64,000 nt of DNA from Limnomonas spitsbergensis (taxonomy: Eukaryota; Chlorophyta; Chlorophyceae; Chlamydomonadales). Position 1 is the first letter of the stretch. The number at the start of each line of letters is the position of its first letter. Below, in pieces: positions 31,490-42,850 of the stretch. Position numbers and translations under genes: made by a program. Under the pieces are notes generated by a model. The model had not been told where the DNA came from. It did no database searches and was given only the letters and a program-made list of their open reading frames with translations. The stretch is from NCBI GenBank assembly GCA_037349105.1, contig JAYJMM010000124.1, positions 1,906,001 to 1,970,000 on the forward strand, written 5' to 3'.

Positions 31490-32670
31490 TCCTTGCCAGC
31501 GCAGGCCTGTCTCGGTCATTTCGTTTTGCTTGCCAGCGCAGGCCTGTGAGCCTGTCTCGTTCATTCCGTTTTGCTTGCCCCAGCGCAGGCCAGTCTCGCT
31601 CATTCCGTTTTGCTTGCCAGCGCAGGCCTGTCTCGTTCATTTCGTTTTGCTTGCCAGCGTAGGCCTGTCTCGTTCATTCCGTTTTGCTTGCCAGCGCAGG
31701 CCTGTCTCCTTCATTCCGTTTTGCTTGCCAGCGCAGGCCTGTCTCGTTCATTTCGTTTTGCTTGCTAGCGCAGGCCTGTCTCGTTCATTCCGTTTTGCTT
31801 GCCAGTGCAGGCCTGTCTCCTTCATTTCGTTTTGCCTGCCAGCGCAGGCCTGTCTCGTTCATTTCGTTTTGCTTGCCAGCGTAGGCCTGTCTCGTTCATT
31901 CCGTTTTGCTTGCCAGCGCAGACAGGCCTGTCTCGTTCATTTCGTTTTGCTTGCCAGCGCAGGCCTGTCTCGTTCATTCCGTTTTGCTTGCCAGCGCAGG
32001 CCTGTCTCGTTCATTTCGTTTTGCTTGCCAGCGCAGGCCTGTCTCGTTCATTCCGTTTTGCTTGCCAGCGCAGGCAGGCCTGTCTCGTTCATTCCGTTTT
32101 GCTTGCCAGCGCAGGCCTGTCTCGTTCATTTCGTTTTGCTTGCCAGCGCAGGCCTGTCTCGTTCATTCCGTTTTGCTTGCCAGCGCAAGCCTGTCTCGTT
32201 CATTTCGTTTTGCTTGCCAGCGCAGGCCTGTCTCGTTCATTCCGTTTTGCTTGCCAGCGCAGGCCTGTCTCGTTCATTTCGTTTTGCTTGCCAGCGCAGG
32301 CCTGTCTCGTTCATTTCGTTTTGCTTGCTAGCGCAGGCCTGTCTCGTTCATTTCGTTTTGCTTGCCAGTGCAGGCCTGTCTCCTTCATTTCGTTTTGCTT
32401 GCCAGCGCAGGCCTGTCTCGTTCATTTCGTTTTGCTTGCCAGTGCAGGCCTGTCTCGTTCATATCGTTTTGCTTGCCAGCGCAGCAGGCCAGTCTCGCTC
32501 ATTCCGTTTTGCTTGCCAGCGCAGGCCTGTCTCGTTCATTTCGTTTTGCTTGCCAGCGCAGGCCTGTCTCGTTCATTCAGTTTTGCTTGCCAGCAAAGGC
32601 CTGTCTCCTTCATTCCGTTTTGCTTGCCATCGCAGGCCTGTCTCCCTCATTCAATTTTGTCCCAGGCTTC
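31490..32670 (+). repeat. 37-bp minisatellite downstream of the OPR stop
   Basis: About 31 units of GCCTGTCTCGTTCATTTCGT then TTTGCTTGCCAGCGCAG, with CATTCC/CATTTC variation and occasional short insertions (AGGCAG, CAG). It starts about 240 bp after the stop codon, so it may lie in the 3' UTR. No TGTAA polyadenylation signal is seen before it. Confidence 0.95.
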
Positions 32671-33719
32671 CTCGTGACTGTCAGTTCATGTGATCTGTGA
32701 GGGAACTTTCCCTACGGTAGAATTCTTCACCAATTGAGCCTGCGTGTTTTAGGCGTGTATGTGAGAGGAATTTTGTGAGTCCCACGCTCCTCTGGTAGTG
32801 GCCCCTCCTCACACGGCCTTCCTGCCTGCCCCGCCTCATATCAAATGAGTGCATCGCCTAGAAAGGTTTTCATTCATTTTAATACGCAGGGTTGCAGCTC
32901 GTAATAGTGAGCCAGGAGTGGGTTCAGTGTGCTGGTGCCCCAGGTGAAAGGATGCCGTGTGTGGGTGTGCGTAGCAAACGTTAGGATGGAGCATGTTTAT
33001 AACGGTATAAGATCGTGTGGCGGGTTCGATCTCTCAACCTGTGGGTGTGGGTGTGCATAGCAAACGTGAGGATGGCATGTGGGACCTCCTCGTATCCTGC
33101 TGATCTGAAAGTCTCCAGTCTTGATGGTAAGCAGCAGGTGCTCTGACTGCAACAGTTTGACTGTGGGAGCTCGGCAGAGACACGTTTTGTTTTTGGATGC
33201 CTCGAGTCCTCCTTTTTTGTATCCTATTAAGCCTGGCATTTTCCCAACCCGTGCCATGCACACATAGCGTTCCCTTTTTCGAGACCTCGAGGTTCACATT
33301 TGGGGGCGCGGGTTTTTTTCTTCGCATGTTGCTTGCAATCTTCTGCATACAGTTTACACGGAATACCCTGGCGATGGCGAACCGTATAGTATGGGGCAAA
33401 CCGTACAGTATGAGCGTAGCCGTAATTTTGCGGCGGCGAAGTTGTAGCCTAGTCAGCCTCAGAGTTGGGTGCACTTTCCAAGCCAAGAGAAATGCTGCCG
33501 CTCAAAGGGCAGGCAGTTTTTTCCCGAGAGAACCAATATGTATTTTGCATGTGTGCAAGACCCCTCCGCATGTGGGAAGATCCTACTGTAGAAGGCTGCC
33601 TCCATTCTCGCCCCAGCTGGCGTATAGATAAAGGGTTTATCCAGCTCTGGAAGCAAGTGTTTATCGACGGGCTCTCTCTCAAGTCTGCCCATCTTTTCTA
33701 GGCGGTGAATCGAACTATT

Positions 33720-33950
33720 TTGCACCCACGTCATGTTTTATGGCTGGGGCTTATCTTCTTCACTATGGGGCTCATCCCCACGCCACTGTGTTGGTTGTGT
33801 GCTAGTTGCTTGCCCAGGGGGGTCACTGGTTTTCACTTCCTGTCCTAGTGTATCAAGCACCTGTACCGGTTTACGGGCACATGTCCCATGCATCAAATTC
33901 GAAGCTCTGCTGGACTGTAAAGACTTCACAAACGTTCACAGTGTCCGTCC
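33720..33950 (+). mobile_element. Family A dispersed repeat
   Basis: Shared blocks TTTTGCACCCACGTCATGTT, GGTTGTGTGCTAGTTGCTTG, TGTACCGGTTTACGGGCACA and TGGACTGTAAAGACTTCACA. Other copies lie at 41900-42135, 42635-42850, 59130-59305 and, inverted, 24562-24780. Confidence 0.8.
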
Positions 33951-36887
33951 TTTGGGTTTTCGGTGCCCTCGTCACCCATGATGGTGGCCCTCATGAGATA
34001 TCAAGCGATGAATGCCCGGTATTAAAACATGCACGTATGAATACGCACTTCTAACATGTCGCTATGATCTTCTCAATGGCTGCAGTCTGTGACGTGTTTT
34101 AGTGTCTTAAAACCGTGTACTCCTCTCCTAGTCCGGTTACTCCGTCACGCACGTGGCAGCAACTGATTGACACGACCTGTGTGCCTTCGGACTGAGCGAC
34201 CCATCCGTGTTGTTGGTCTCATGCAACAGTGTGTCAGCCCTGGCAGTGCTTGGGGCAGATTTGCTCCATGTCCCCTCTACTGCCTAAGTTAATGACGTTA
34301 CACCTCTGGGCCATGCCACGACCGAGCCGTTTTGAGCAGGGCCCAGTTGTAATGTCATTGACTTATTTGCCCAGTCAATGACATAACAACTCTGGGCCCA
34401 TAACAACCCGCGGTCCAGTACTAAGGTCTAGAGATTGCCTAGGGTGGCAATTACTGTTCCGATCATCAGTTGCCCATGGCAGGCGTTGAGAATTCATTTG
34501 CTGTGAGACGTTGCTTATTTCGAGTGGTTTAGTTGTTGCGTGGCTGCAACTCTTGCCAGACAAAAGTGGTCACCATCCAGTACATCATATACTATTTTGC
34601 CATGGGGTATAGTCGCATCTCCTGGTGTTCGCTTCTTCTTACACAACTTTTTACAGATCATACTTTTAGGGGAGCCAGCAGGCAACCAGGGGGGGGACAC
34701 ATTATTGGGGGTTAGTGGCCAAACCATTTCATTCAAACTGCCGCCACACCGTACTCCGGAAAAGAGTGACATGAAAGTCCTAACACGCTCTGCCCTGAGG
34801 GCATACACCCTGAACCCTTAGAGGAGATTTCGGAATCTGCAATGGCCAACAGATCAAGAGAAGACTGTTAAAGTCGAACGGGACATCACAGCTATTATGG
34901 CCGAGGTGAAAAGCCCACAGCATACATATGCAAGAAGTGGGCTAGAGCAAGCGATGTTTCAGGGGTGACAACACACCGCCAAAGCACCCCTCAAGGCATC
35001 CACACTAAAAGTCCACACATTGCTCATTATTTTTTTAAGGGACATTTAACAACATCTCCGACGAGTCGCCCGAGCCAGGAGTCAAAGGGGTGGGTCAATT
35101 CAATACAAAGAAGAGGAAAGTAAAGCTTGTGAACATGAAAGTCACTCCTTGCCAAAAATTAAGGAAATATTGCATCACGCTCTAGAAAGCATGAAGCGGA
35201 CCCCGCCCATTGCCAGCTCCAGGGGCAGGGTGCGCTAGGATCCATCATGAAAGAAGCTTCCCCGTTTTAAGCTTGTGGGCGTAAATAAAAGTCGGCGAGC
35301 ACTGGGCCACCGCATGAAGCCTACTGCCCCCGCCCCCACGGGCTGGAAATAAAACCCTCCGCTGAGAGAGCACATCAAACCTAACATTTTCGCCACAAAA
35401 TGGTGAAAATGGATTTAAAAGCAATTGGTGATGGCACCCGGCTCAAGAGTGGGGAGGAGGGGCAATCGGCGACAGAAAGAGGCACAGGCAGCCGTAAAGA
35501 CATGGAGCTTATGGTATACTAGTCTCCAGTTTCAATACGTCCCTTGGACTAGAAGTAAACAGAGGTCAGTGCAAGCCGTGCAAACGGCCGGCACGCACAC
35601 AAAATAAATGTGGGCCGTGAACAAAAGAACACTAAATAGGCACACTATAAAGGTGGAAACAAGCGATTCCATACCGAATAAGCTCAACACGGGTCATCCA
35701 TCCGCATGCGCGCGGCGCCATGCCAAGCTCCAATGGCAGTGTCCACTCATCGTGCCATTCTCCGTGAGGTGCGCACTGAGGCCGCCACAGTGGACACCAC
35801 ATCCGTTACGAAATGTGCAACGAGGTTTTCGTTAGTCAACCAGGGGGGTCACTTGCCATGTGTTCACTGGGGTCACCTTACAGACAAGGTCACCAGGTCA
35901 CAAGGTCAGCCGTGACCTGTTCTGAGGGTGCCTCAACCTCTTGACAGGATTCTGGTTCAGTGTTCACCACGGTCGTCTCCCAGGCACGGCAAGGCACCCC
36001 CAAGAGGGTTGACCCTACAAAAATGCCATTTGTCATCAATATATGGCAAAAGCGTAGCTCTGGAGGGGAACCTATACAGAGTGGGGGGGCACATGCAACC
36101 CAACGTTGCGCGCGCAGCGAGGTGTCAACCATCACAACAAAATGTGCGCGCCCACCACCTTAAAGAAAGCCACCCATGGCCTCCTTTGCGCCAAATCCAT
36201 CGAGGATATCCTAACCAGAAGCCTTTAAGGCAAAAGTAATACTACGCTGTTGCGACGGGCGAGACTTCGGTCTGGCGCTGACACTCGTGCGGCTCAGTTC
36301 CACTCCGAGGAAACATCACGTACAGTGCCTCCCTTCGAGATCTTGTCCAGCGCTGTAGCTGTCACTGTTGTCCATGCCTCTGAAAGTGCCAGCCCAGCTC
36401 CTTCATGTCACTCACTGGGCGCGCGACAGCCGTACCCACCTACGCTTTCCAAAACTGCAGTTATTGTTGCTGGTCTAGGCGCCGCTCCCCAGGTCCTGCC
36501 AGCGAGACTACTGTAAGGGTTTGGCCAAATGCCGGCTATTTGGTTCACCCTTCCCACAGTCCCACAGCAGCGCCGCCGCGTACTGCTGCCATGGCTCCGC
36601 TAGTACCGCAGCCTTGCTTGCGCATACCGCCGCTTTTGCTCCCCTTTCAACTACGCTATACCTCTCGTACATTCAACATGATTATTGTCTAGGCGCCGCT
36701 CCCCATGTCCTGCCAACGCGGCAATGCTACACCTCTTGTACATTCAGCATGCACATCGTCAGATCTCGTGCGTTGGGAAACAAGGGGAACGAGTGAACTC
36801 CCACGCGGGCCATTTGTAGAGGGGTCAGGATCTGCACAGGGAGGGCAAACCAGTGGGGAGGGGAGGCCAGGGTTCAGGTCTCTAGTG

Positions 36888-37035
36888 TTCCTTTTTTCGT
36901 GACTCAGCTACGTATCAGCTACAGCCCGGCCCCACACCAGAGGCCCCAGGTGTGGCCAGCCATGCTGCTTGTGCTGCCGGCCGTAGGCTGATGCAGATTC
37001 TGACCTAATTGGGGCCTGTTAAGGCCGCGGGACAG
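36888..37035 (+). mobile_element. Family C dispersed element
   Basis: TTTTTTCGTGACTCAGCTAC, then CCGGCCGTAGGCTGATGCAG and CTAATTGGGGCCTGTTAAGG. Confidence 0.7.
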
Positions 37036-37175
37036 CCTTCTGATGGTGGCCTCGTGTCCTCCTCCTAGGCTGACACCCTGGACCCCATAAATCAGTGACC
37101 CACCCTGGACCCACCCACCCACCCAGGACCCACCCTCCTCCTAGGCTGACACCCTGGACCCCGTACATCAGTGAC
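37030..37175 (-). repeat. Donor-side tandem repeat after bZIP exon 4
   Basis: GTGACCCACCCTGGACCCAC and AGGCTGACACCCTGGACCCC units (plus-strand reading) repeat the first intron bases. Confidence 0.75.
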
Positions 37176-37179
37176 CCAC

Positions 37180-37350
37180 CCTCTGGTACAGCGTGAAGCA
37201 CAGCGTGCGGTATGCCATGCCCTCATTCTGCATCGCAGCCGAGAGGACTTTTTGGAGCTGCATCTGGCGAAGCAGGTTGCCGTCCAGCGTCCCCATACCA
37301 GGCTCGCTGAGCTGCTCACGCGCCGCCAAGAGGTTGGTCTGGGCGTTGAC
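37180..37350 (-). CDS. bZIP-like gene exon 4
   Basis: Acceptor CTGCTAG, donor GTGGGT, 57 codons. Encodes VNAQTNLLAAREQLSEPGMG and QLQKVLSAAMQNEGMAYRTL. If the donor is ignored, translation ends VGH-stop, so this could also be terminal. Confidence 0.7.
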
Positions 37351-40300
37351 CTAGCAGGGGGCAGGGGGGGGGGGGGCGCAGAGACGCTCGAGTGATACAA
37401 ATAGTGACAGGCTGCTGAGCTGCTCACGCGCCGCCAAGAGGTTGGTCTGGGCGCAAAACTGGCAGGGGGCAGGGGGGGGGGGCGCACAGACGCTCGAGTG
37501 ATACAAATAGTGACAGGTTGCAGAGCAGCGCGAGCACACACAGTTTGTAAGCACACAAACTATTTTGCTAAGCGTAGCCATCTCTTTCAGTCTCCTTCCT
37601 GAACCCCGCTTCTGCGCTTCAGGTGCCAGCTCAAAGACAGGCAGCTACACACCCACACACCATGCTTGCATGTCTCAGGTCCCACCTAGCACACTGAAGA
37701 AAAAATGCTATGTTTATTAAGAATCAATATTCCTCCAGTTAAAAAATAAAAGTGTCTCTTCCCCCTCACCCTGCAAGCATGGCTCAGGTCACACCTAGCA
37801 TGGCAAACTGAAGACACGAAGCTGTTCTACAACCCAGCCTCTTCCCCCTCACCATGCTGGCGTGGTTGAGGTCCCACCTAGCATGGCACACTGAAGACAC
37901 AAAGCTGTTCTACAACCCAGCCTCTTCCTCCTCACCATGCTGGCGTGGTTGAGGTCCCAGCACGCCGCCACTTCATCCAGCTGCTGCTGCGAAAGGTGAA
38001 GCTCACGCACGACCCGATCCCAATGCGACCTTGCAGGCAGCTCCCCACTGGACAGCAAGTCTAATCGGTAGCCCGCCATCTGGAACTGGATCGACGGGTT
38101 GAGCGTGAAGGCCTCGCCCATGCCCATGCAAGTTTCGTGCACCTGCTCGCAAGAAAAAAACATGGGAACATTGCCAGGTGAGTGGGGCCGGGTAGAGGGC
38201 GGGTCGAGATGAGAGTGGATCCCACAGGTACGGCGCTCGCCCCAATAAAAGAGGCGCGCTCAAATGCTTGGATATGCTACTTCTGAGGCAGGAGATGGGT
38301 TTAGGGTTCAGGATTTTAGAGTTGAGGGTTGGCTCCTTCTGATACAAGATATGCTCGCTCGCATGCAAAACAGCTTTCATGTCTCGAAAGAAGTGCGTAG
38401 CAGTGCCTCAGAGAGAGAGGGAGCAATTCATATACAAAAGCTCTCTGGCAGCAACCTAGATCCCTCTCCTACAATGTACAATACACAAGCTTCAAACTGG
38501 TTCACACTGTTAAGGTGTACAGACATCAACAGATTGACACTCATTCCAAAATGTACAGACGTCAACTTGGTTGCTGGCATACCGATGTACACTTGTACAG
38601 TATCTGAGAGTCATCCCGATTGTCACACCTTCAATGGACCAACTCAGTGCGTCATTTTGATTGACACACCTTTATACGAGGTTAAGATGTTATATACTAT
38701 GTTAAGCCATAGCCGAGTAAGAGAAGCGCACCGACATACGGGTGACGACCATAAGTCATGCGATTGAATGACAACACCATGTGCAACATAGTCCCGTGAG
38801 CAGCCGTTGGTACCTCACATCACACTGGATGGCCATGGGCCCAGGAAGAGGCCATGCCTAATACTATACATCCATAAGCCATAGGCCCAAGGAGAAGTAA
38901 TGGGCACGACTCAAAATTAACATGCGGCAGTGCCGGCATGACGCACCAAGGGTGTGAGCATCACCAGCAGGGGCTCGTTGGCAGCAGTGTCCTTGCGCTC
39001 TTCATTGCTGGAGATCTGCAGCAGCAGTGCCGCAATGCGCTCCAGTGCCGCTCGGTACATGGTTGCCTGCAGGGAAGAGGGTAGCGGCCGGGGCGCATCG
39101 CAGATCAGATTACGGTGGCACAATCCGGCAGAACCTGTGCCGAATCGAGCCGTATCGTACAGTATCGTGGCACTTTGGTGGTACAATCAGGCTGAACCTG
39201 TGCCGTATTGCGCCGTATCATGCAGTATCCTGGCTTCCATGGATCAGATGTGTCACAGACTCGCGAGAGATCATGGGAGGGAGGGATTTGAGCAACACCG
39301 CAGAGCGCTCCAGTGCAACTTGGGTGCCCGCAGGGAGCTGTGCAGATCAGCGGGGGGTAAGCTTGGATTTAAGAGGTGAGGTGCTCAATTGCTTAAGGGG
39401 GGAGAAGTAGGGGACAAGGCCGGGGGGGAGAAGGTAACGTACAGAACACTTAATTGCCTAGCTGGCGTGCAGAGGAGGGGGGACGGAACAATGGTATGGA
39501 ACTGTCCTGCCTGAGGTAGGAGCAGCGGGGGGCATTGTCCATCAAAGGTCGGGAGAATGCATGGTGGATACAGATCAGATGAGGGGGCGGGGGCAGCGCA
39601 CATGAGGAGGCCCAGGCGAGGACTAAAGCCATCCAGGTCAGTCCAGCAGACGCCAGCCCTGGTTTAAAAAAGCGAGTCGCGGTTCATGAAAACAAGGTGG
39701 ATGGTCATTGGAGTGGGGGCAGCTGCAGCTATGAGGGAGGGAATCAAAACTTCAGCATCATAGCCCTCGCTACTAAATCCACTTCCGGCATCTTTCATTC
39801 ATGACTGTTTCGAATATCAGGACGAAGTTCACGAATCTCCTTTCGTGAAGCGTTCCGGAGAGGTTCCGCCTCCCCTAATTTCCATGTCCAACTCTTGGAT
39901 TCAGCTAACACGCACACCTAAATTTCATTGCACCGCTTGCAGATTAGGGGTATGCATGTTACAAAGAGGTACCGGAGAAAGTGCCTTTCAAACGTCATCT
40001 CAACTCACCAGCGTGGTAATGGACCCAGCTGCCACCTTTGACAAATGCTGGGCCTCGTCTGTGCCTTGCAGCGCAGATCCTGGTCCGCATAGCCTACTGT
40101 ATTGGTTTAGGATGGCTAGAAGTCGCTCCCGAGCTGCCAATGTATGTTCCATGGCCGTCGTGCGAAGCTTCAGCTGTCTGTTCTCCTTTTCCACTGCATC
40201 CACGAGGGCACGCTGTGTTTGCTCCTGCTGCTCCAGGCTCCCCAGACGGTTCTTGTCACGGTTCCACCGCGAGGGTTTGCCACGTGCAGGCGCGTGGTTA

Positions 40301-40569
40301 TTTTTGGCTTTCGTAATCTTCGTGCTGATGGTGTTACAAGGGCTGCTGGGCAATGCAACGTTGGCCCCAGTGCTGCCCTCGCTATTGTCACAGCTGGAGC
40401 GTTCGCGCTTCACGACCGGGTGGCTGTGGTCGAATCCCCAGTTCATGACACTATCAGGGGCTGGCACTGGGGAGAGGGGCATCTTCAGCACCTCGTCATA
40501 CAGCGGATCTCCCAGCAGAGTCTCAAGCTCGTAAGAGAGGTCGTCAAACGTTTCGTTGAAGCCCTGCAT
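37180..40569 (-). CDS. bZIP-like coiled-coil transcription-factor-type gene (3' end unresolved)
   Basis: Four phase-0 exons: 40569-40009, 39066-38965 (or to 38947), 38142-37936 and 37350-37180. ATG 40569 opens an acidic N terminus (MQGFNETFDDLSYELETLLG), then a basic-leucine region (RWNRDKNRLGSLEQQ; ENRQLKLRTTAMEHTL). The basic part departs from the N-x7-R rule, so DNA binding is uncertain. Helical segments follow, of the kind found C-terminal to bZIP regions in green algal proteins (HLSQQQLDEVAACWDLNHAS; LLAAREQLSEPGMGTLDGNL; AMQNEGMAYRTLCFTLYQR). The reading hits TGA shortly after 37180 if the last donor is unused. Likely nuclear; target genes unknown. Confidence 0.62.
37400..37515 (-). repeat. 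Acceptor-side echo of bZIP exon 4
   Basis: GAGCTGCTCACGCGCCGCCA then AGAGGTTGGTCTGGGCG copies the exon head, followed by its own GGCAGGGGGCAGG acceptor tract. Both are followed by CAGACGCTCGAGTGATACAA. Confidence 0.9.
37660..37935 (-). repeat. Donor-side echoes of bZIP exon 3
   Basis: CTCACCATGCTGGCGTGGTT then GAGGTCCCA occurs at the real exon end and again at 37850-37880. GCAAGCATGGCTCAGGTCAC (37776) and GCTTGCATGTCTCAGGTCCC (37663) are older copies. Confidence 0.88.
37936..38142 (-). CDS. bZIP-like gene exon 3
   Basis: Acceptor GCGAGCAG, donor GTGAGG, 69 codons. Encodes VHETCMGMGEAFTLNPSIQF, GELPARSHWDRVVRELHLSQ and QQLDEVAACWDLNHASM. Confidence 0.75.
38143..38964 (-). other. bZIP intron 2
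   Basis: Degenerate TTGAAGGTGTG/TGTACAGACATCAAC short repeats (38450-38610). Nothing else is supported. Confidence 0.4.
38965..39066 (-). CDS. bZIP-like gene exon 2
   Basis: Acceptor CCCTGCAG, donor GTGATG, phase 0. Encodes ATMYRAALERIAALLLQISS and NEERKDTAANEPLL. An alternative donor GTGCGT at 38946 would add VMLTPL in frame. Confidence 0.65.
39110..39235. repeat. Tandem duplication, about 65 bp x 2, in bZIP intron 1
   Basis: GGTGGCACAATCCGGCAGAA and GGTGGTACAATCAGGCTGAA begin two units, each containing ACCTGTGCCG and CCGTATC.GCAGTATC. Confidence 0.75.
40009..40569 (-). CDS. bZIP-like gene exon 1
   Basis: 187 codons from ATG 40569 to donor GTGAGT (exon end ACCACGCTG). Acidic start, a VKRERSSCDNSE segment, then the KPSRWNRDKNRLGSLEQQ coiled-coil start with heptad leucines. 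Confidence 0.7.
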
Positions 40570-41899
40570 GACTGTTGCCGTTGAGGAATCCAGCAGGAGG
40601 TGGTGCTGGCTCGGCAAGTTGGGGGCTGGGGGAGGGGTTTGAGATGATATGCAAGCCAGCTCTGTATCCGTATATGCAAAGTCCAAAGCCTTATGCACGT
40701 ATGTAAGAGGACTATTTCGAAATCAGTTGCTCTAGCATGCTTTGGAAAGCCTTTTAGACGTATGCCTTTGGGAAATACGGCGCCTCAAGTAAAGAGGTTT
40801 AGTCATGCAGAAGTCATCGATCTCTGACTACGAAATGCATGCGGAAAGGAAGGCAGAAAAGTGTATCGATGGATACGGTGTCACCGGGGATTCAGGGTCC
40901 GAATCAGGGTCCGGGCTCGGAGACCGATGCGATGTCAATGCGATGTCATCACTGCTGAGCATGGTCTAGGCCCCCTGGTCAAGTTTAGGCCCCTGACCGT
41001 CTTACTTGTTCCTGTCTGCCTCGCAAGCCTGTTTCATCATTTAAAAATCACATGAATTACCCCGTACGTAGTAGCCGGCGAATTGACCTCATACTCCTGC
41101 TCATACCCCCTCCTCATACGAACATCGCACACAACGTGAAATGTCACAGTTCCGGACATTGGCGATCACGGCGAGTATGGGCGTTGTGCAAGGTCGGCTT
41201 TTGAGTTCAGTCTCGGTCACAGTCATATGGGGAGACTCCCTAGGCTCCAGTGGTCCCCCCTGAATGAACATCCTACCAGCATACAGCCACCAAACATACA
41301 CCCACCAAACGTTGAGGGATCGAACCCTGTATCGAACCCGCCAAAGATCCTCTCTCCCCCCCCTGCCTAGATCGCGGGAGTCCATGTTCCTGCTCCCTCA
41401 CATAGCCACATCGGATGGTTGCATGGCTGCACCATGGTCCAGGCTGTCCATACTGAATAGTAGCTGGAATTGAGCTTAGTCATTCCCTAACAGCCCCACG
41501 CAGCCGAGCGTCCAGTAGGGCCCAGCGGGTATGCACCATTCTAAACTACTGCGTTGCTCAGTTCTGATTAATTGATTGTTTGACCCCCTTTGAGCGGCGG
41601 TCGAGCGAAGTATCGCATTGGTGCATGGGACAGGTCCCAGAAGACCAATTCAAGCAATAAATAATCTGGGACATCTCCTCACATGGGAGGGTGGCATGGC
41701 CCAGAGATTTTATGTCATTGGCAGAGGAGGTTGGCATGGCTGCACCATGGTGCTGGCTATGCATAGTGGCTGAAAATGAGCATGCTCATCCCCTACCAGC
41801 CACACGAATTCAACACTGAAACTTCTCGCCGTTTTTACACAGACTTACCAAATTTCACTTCAATTTTCTTGTCTCCTTCTCGATTTTACTAGGAGGCGT

Positions 41900-42135
41900 C
41901 CAACAGAACTCTTTTGCACCCATGTCATGTTATGGCTAGGGCTAACCTTCTGCACTCTTTGGTTCATTCCCACGCTACTGCTCGGTGGTTGTGTGTTGGT
42001 TGCTTGCCCAGAGGGGTCACTGGTTTTCGCTCGCTGTCCTAGCGTATTTAGTGCATGTACCGGTTTACGGGCACAAGTCCCATGCATCGAATGTGATGCC
42101 CCGTTGGACTGTAAAAGCTTCACAAAACTTCACTT
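41900..42135 (+). mobile_element. Family A dispersed repeat
   Basis: CTTTTGCACCCATGTCATGT through TTGGACTGTAAAAGCTTCAC, collinear with 33720-33950. Confidence 0.8.
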
Positions 42136-42634
42136 CAGAATTTTCACGTACTCATGTCAAGTAAAGATTTGTGCACAGTGCACAGATTTGAAACACTTTA
42201 CTCACTTATGCGCTTTACTCACTTTAGGCAGACAGGCAGCACACAGTTCCACACAAAATATCCACGCCTCACCCACACACTCGTTCCTGTAGCCTTGAGT
42301 TCCTTTCCTTTTTCCTCCCAACCAGACAGGACGTCGGAGAGCCCGCAGGCAGGGGTGGGAAGCCCTGGTTTTGTGCAACTTGTTGTCGAGCTTTCTCAAG
42401 TCTAGTCTCTTCAGGGGATACGGTTTGCTTGACCTCTGTGTTCTTGTTCTTGTTGTTTGGTGGGTGAACTGGCTATCCTTTTTTCCTCGTGCCTTCTCCC
42501 TTGAATTTCCTAGCTGAGCTTTTGTTTGCGGACGTGGCCCAGCTTCATTTCAGCATGGCCCAGAGGTGTAACGTTATGACCCACACACTCTTGTATACAT
42601 TCTCAATTTTGCTAAGCGGTGTTCAACCAAACTC

Positions 42635-42850
42635 TTTTGCACCCACATCATGTTTTATTGCTGGGGCTTATCTTTTGCACTATGGGTTCATTCCCACGCT
42701 ACTGCTCGGTGCTTGTATGTTAGTTGGTTGCTAGCCCAGGGGGATGACTGGTTTTCGCTCGCTATCCTAGCGTATTCCTGTACCGGTTCACGGGCAGATA
42801 TTCCATGCATGTAATGTCAATGAAGTTACATCTCTGGGCCATGCCGAAAT
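42635..42850 (+). mobile_element. Family A dispersed repeat, truncated
   Basis: CTTTTGCACCCACATCATGT through TGTACCGGTTCACGGGCAGA. The right end is replaced by AATGAAGTTACATCTCTGGG. Confidence 0.75.

Larger units (their letters stand above)
32671..37179. other. Intergenic region with transposon remnants
   Basis: Contains a GGGTGTGCATAGCAAACGT direct repeat (32970-33065), a family A copy (33720-33950), AATGACGTTACACCTCTGGG motifs (34290-34390) and a family C copy (36888-37035). Unassigned sequence runs from 34800 to 36800. No convincing exon was found, although the bZIP-like gene should end somewhere here. Confidence 0.5.

Noticed and set aside
31428..32700. Plus-strand repeat frames of 292-421 codons (FVLLASAGLSRS repeats)
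   Set aside because: Frames shift with the 37-bp unit and cycle between reading phases. Tandem repeat artefact after the OPR stop.
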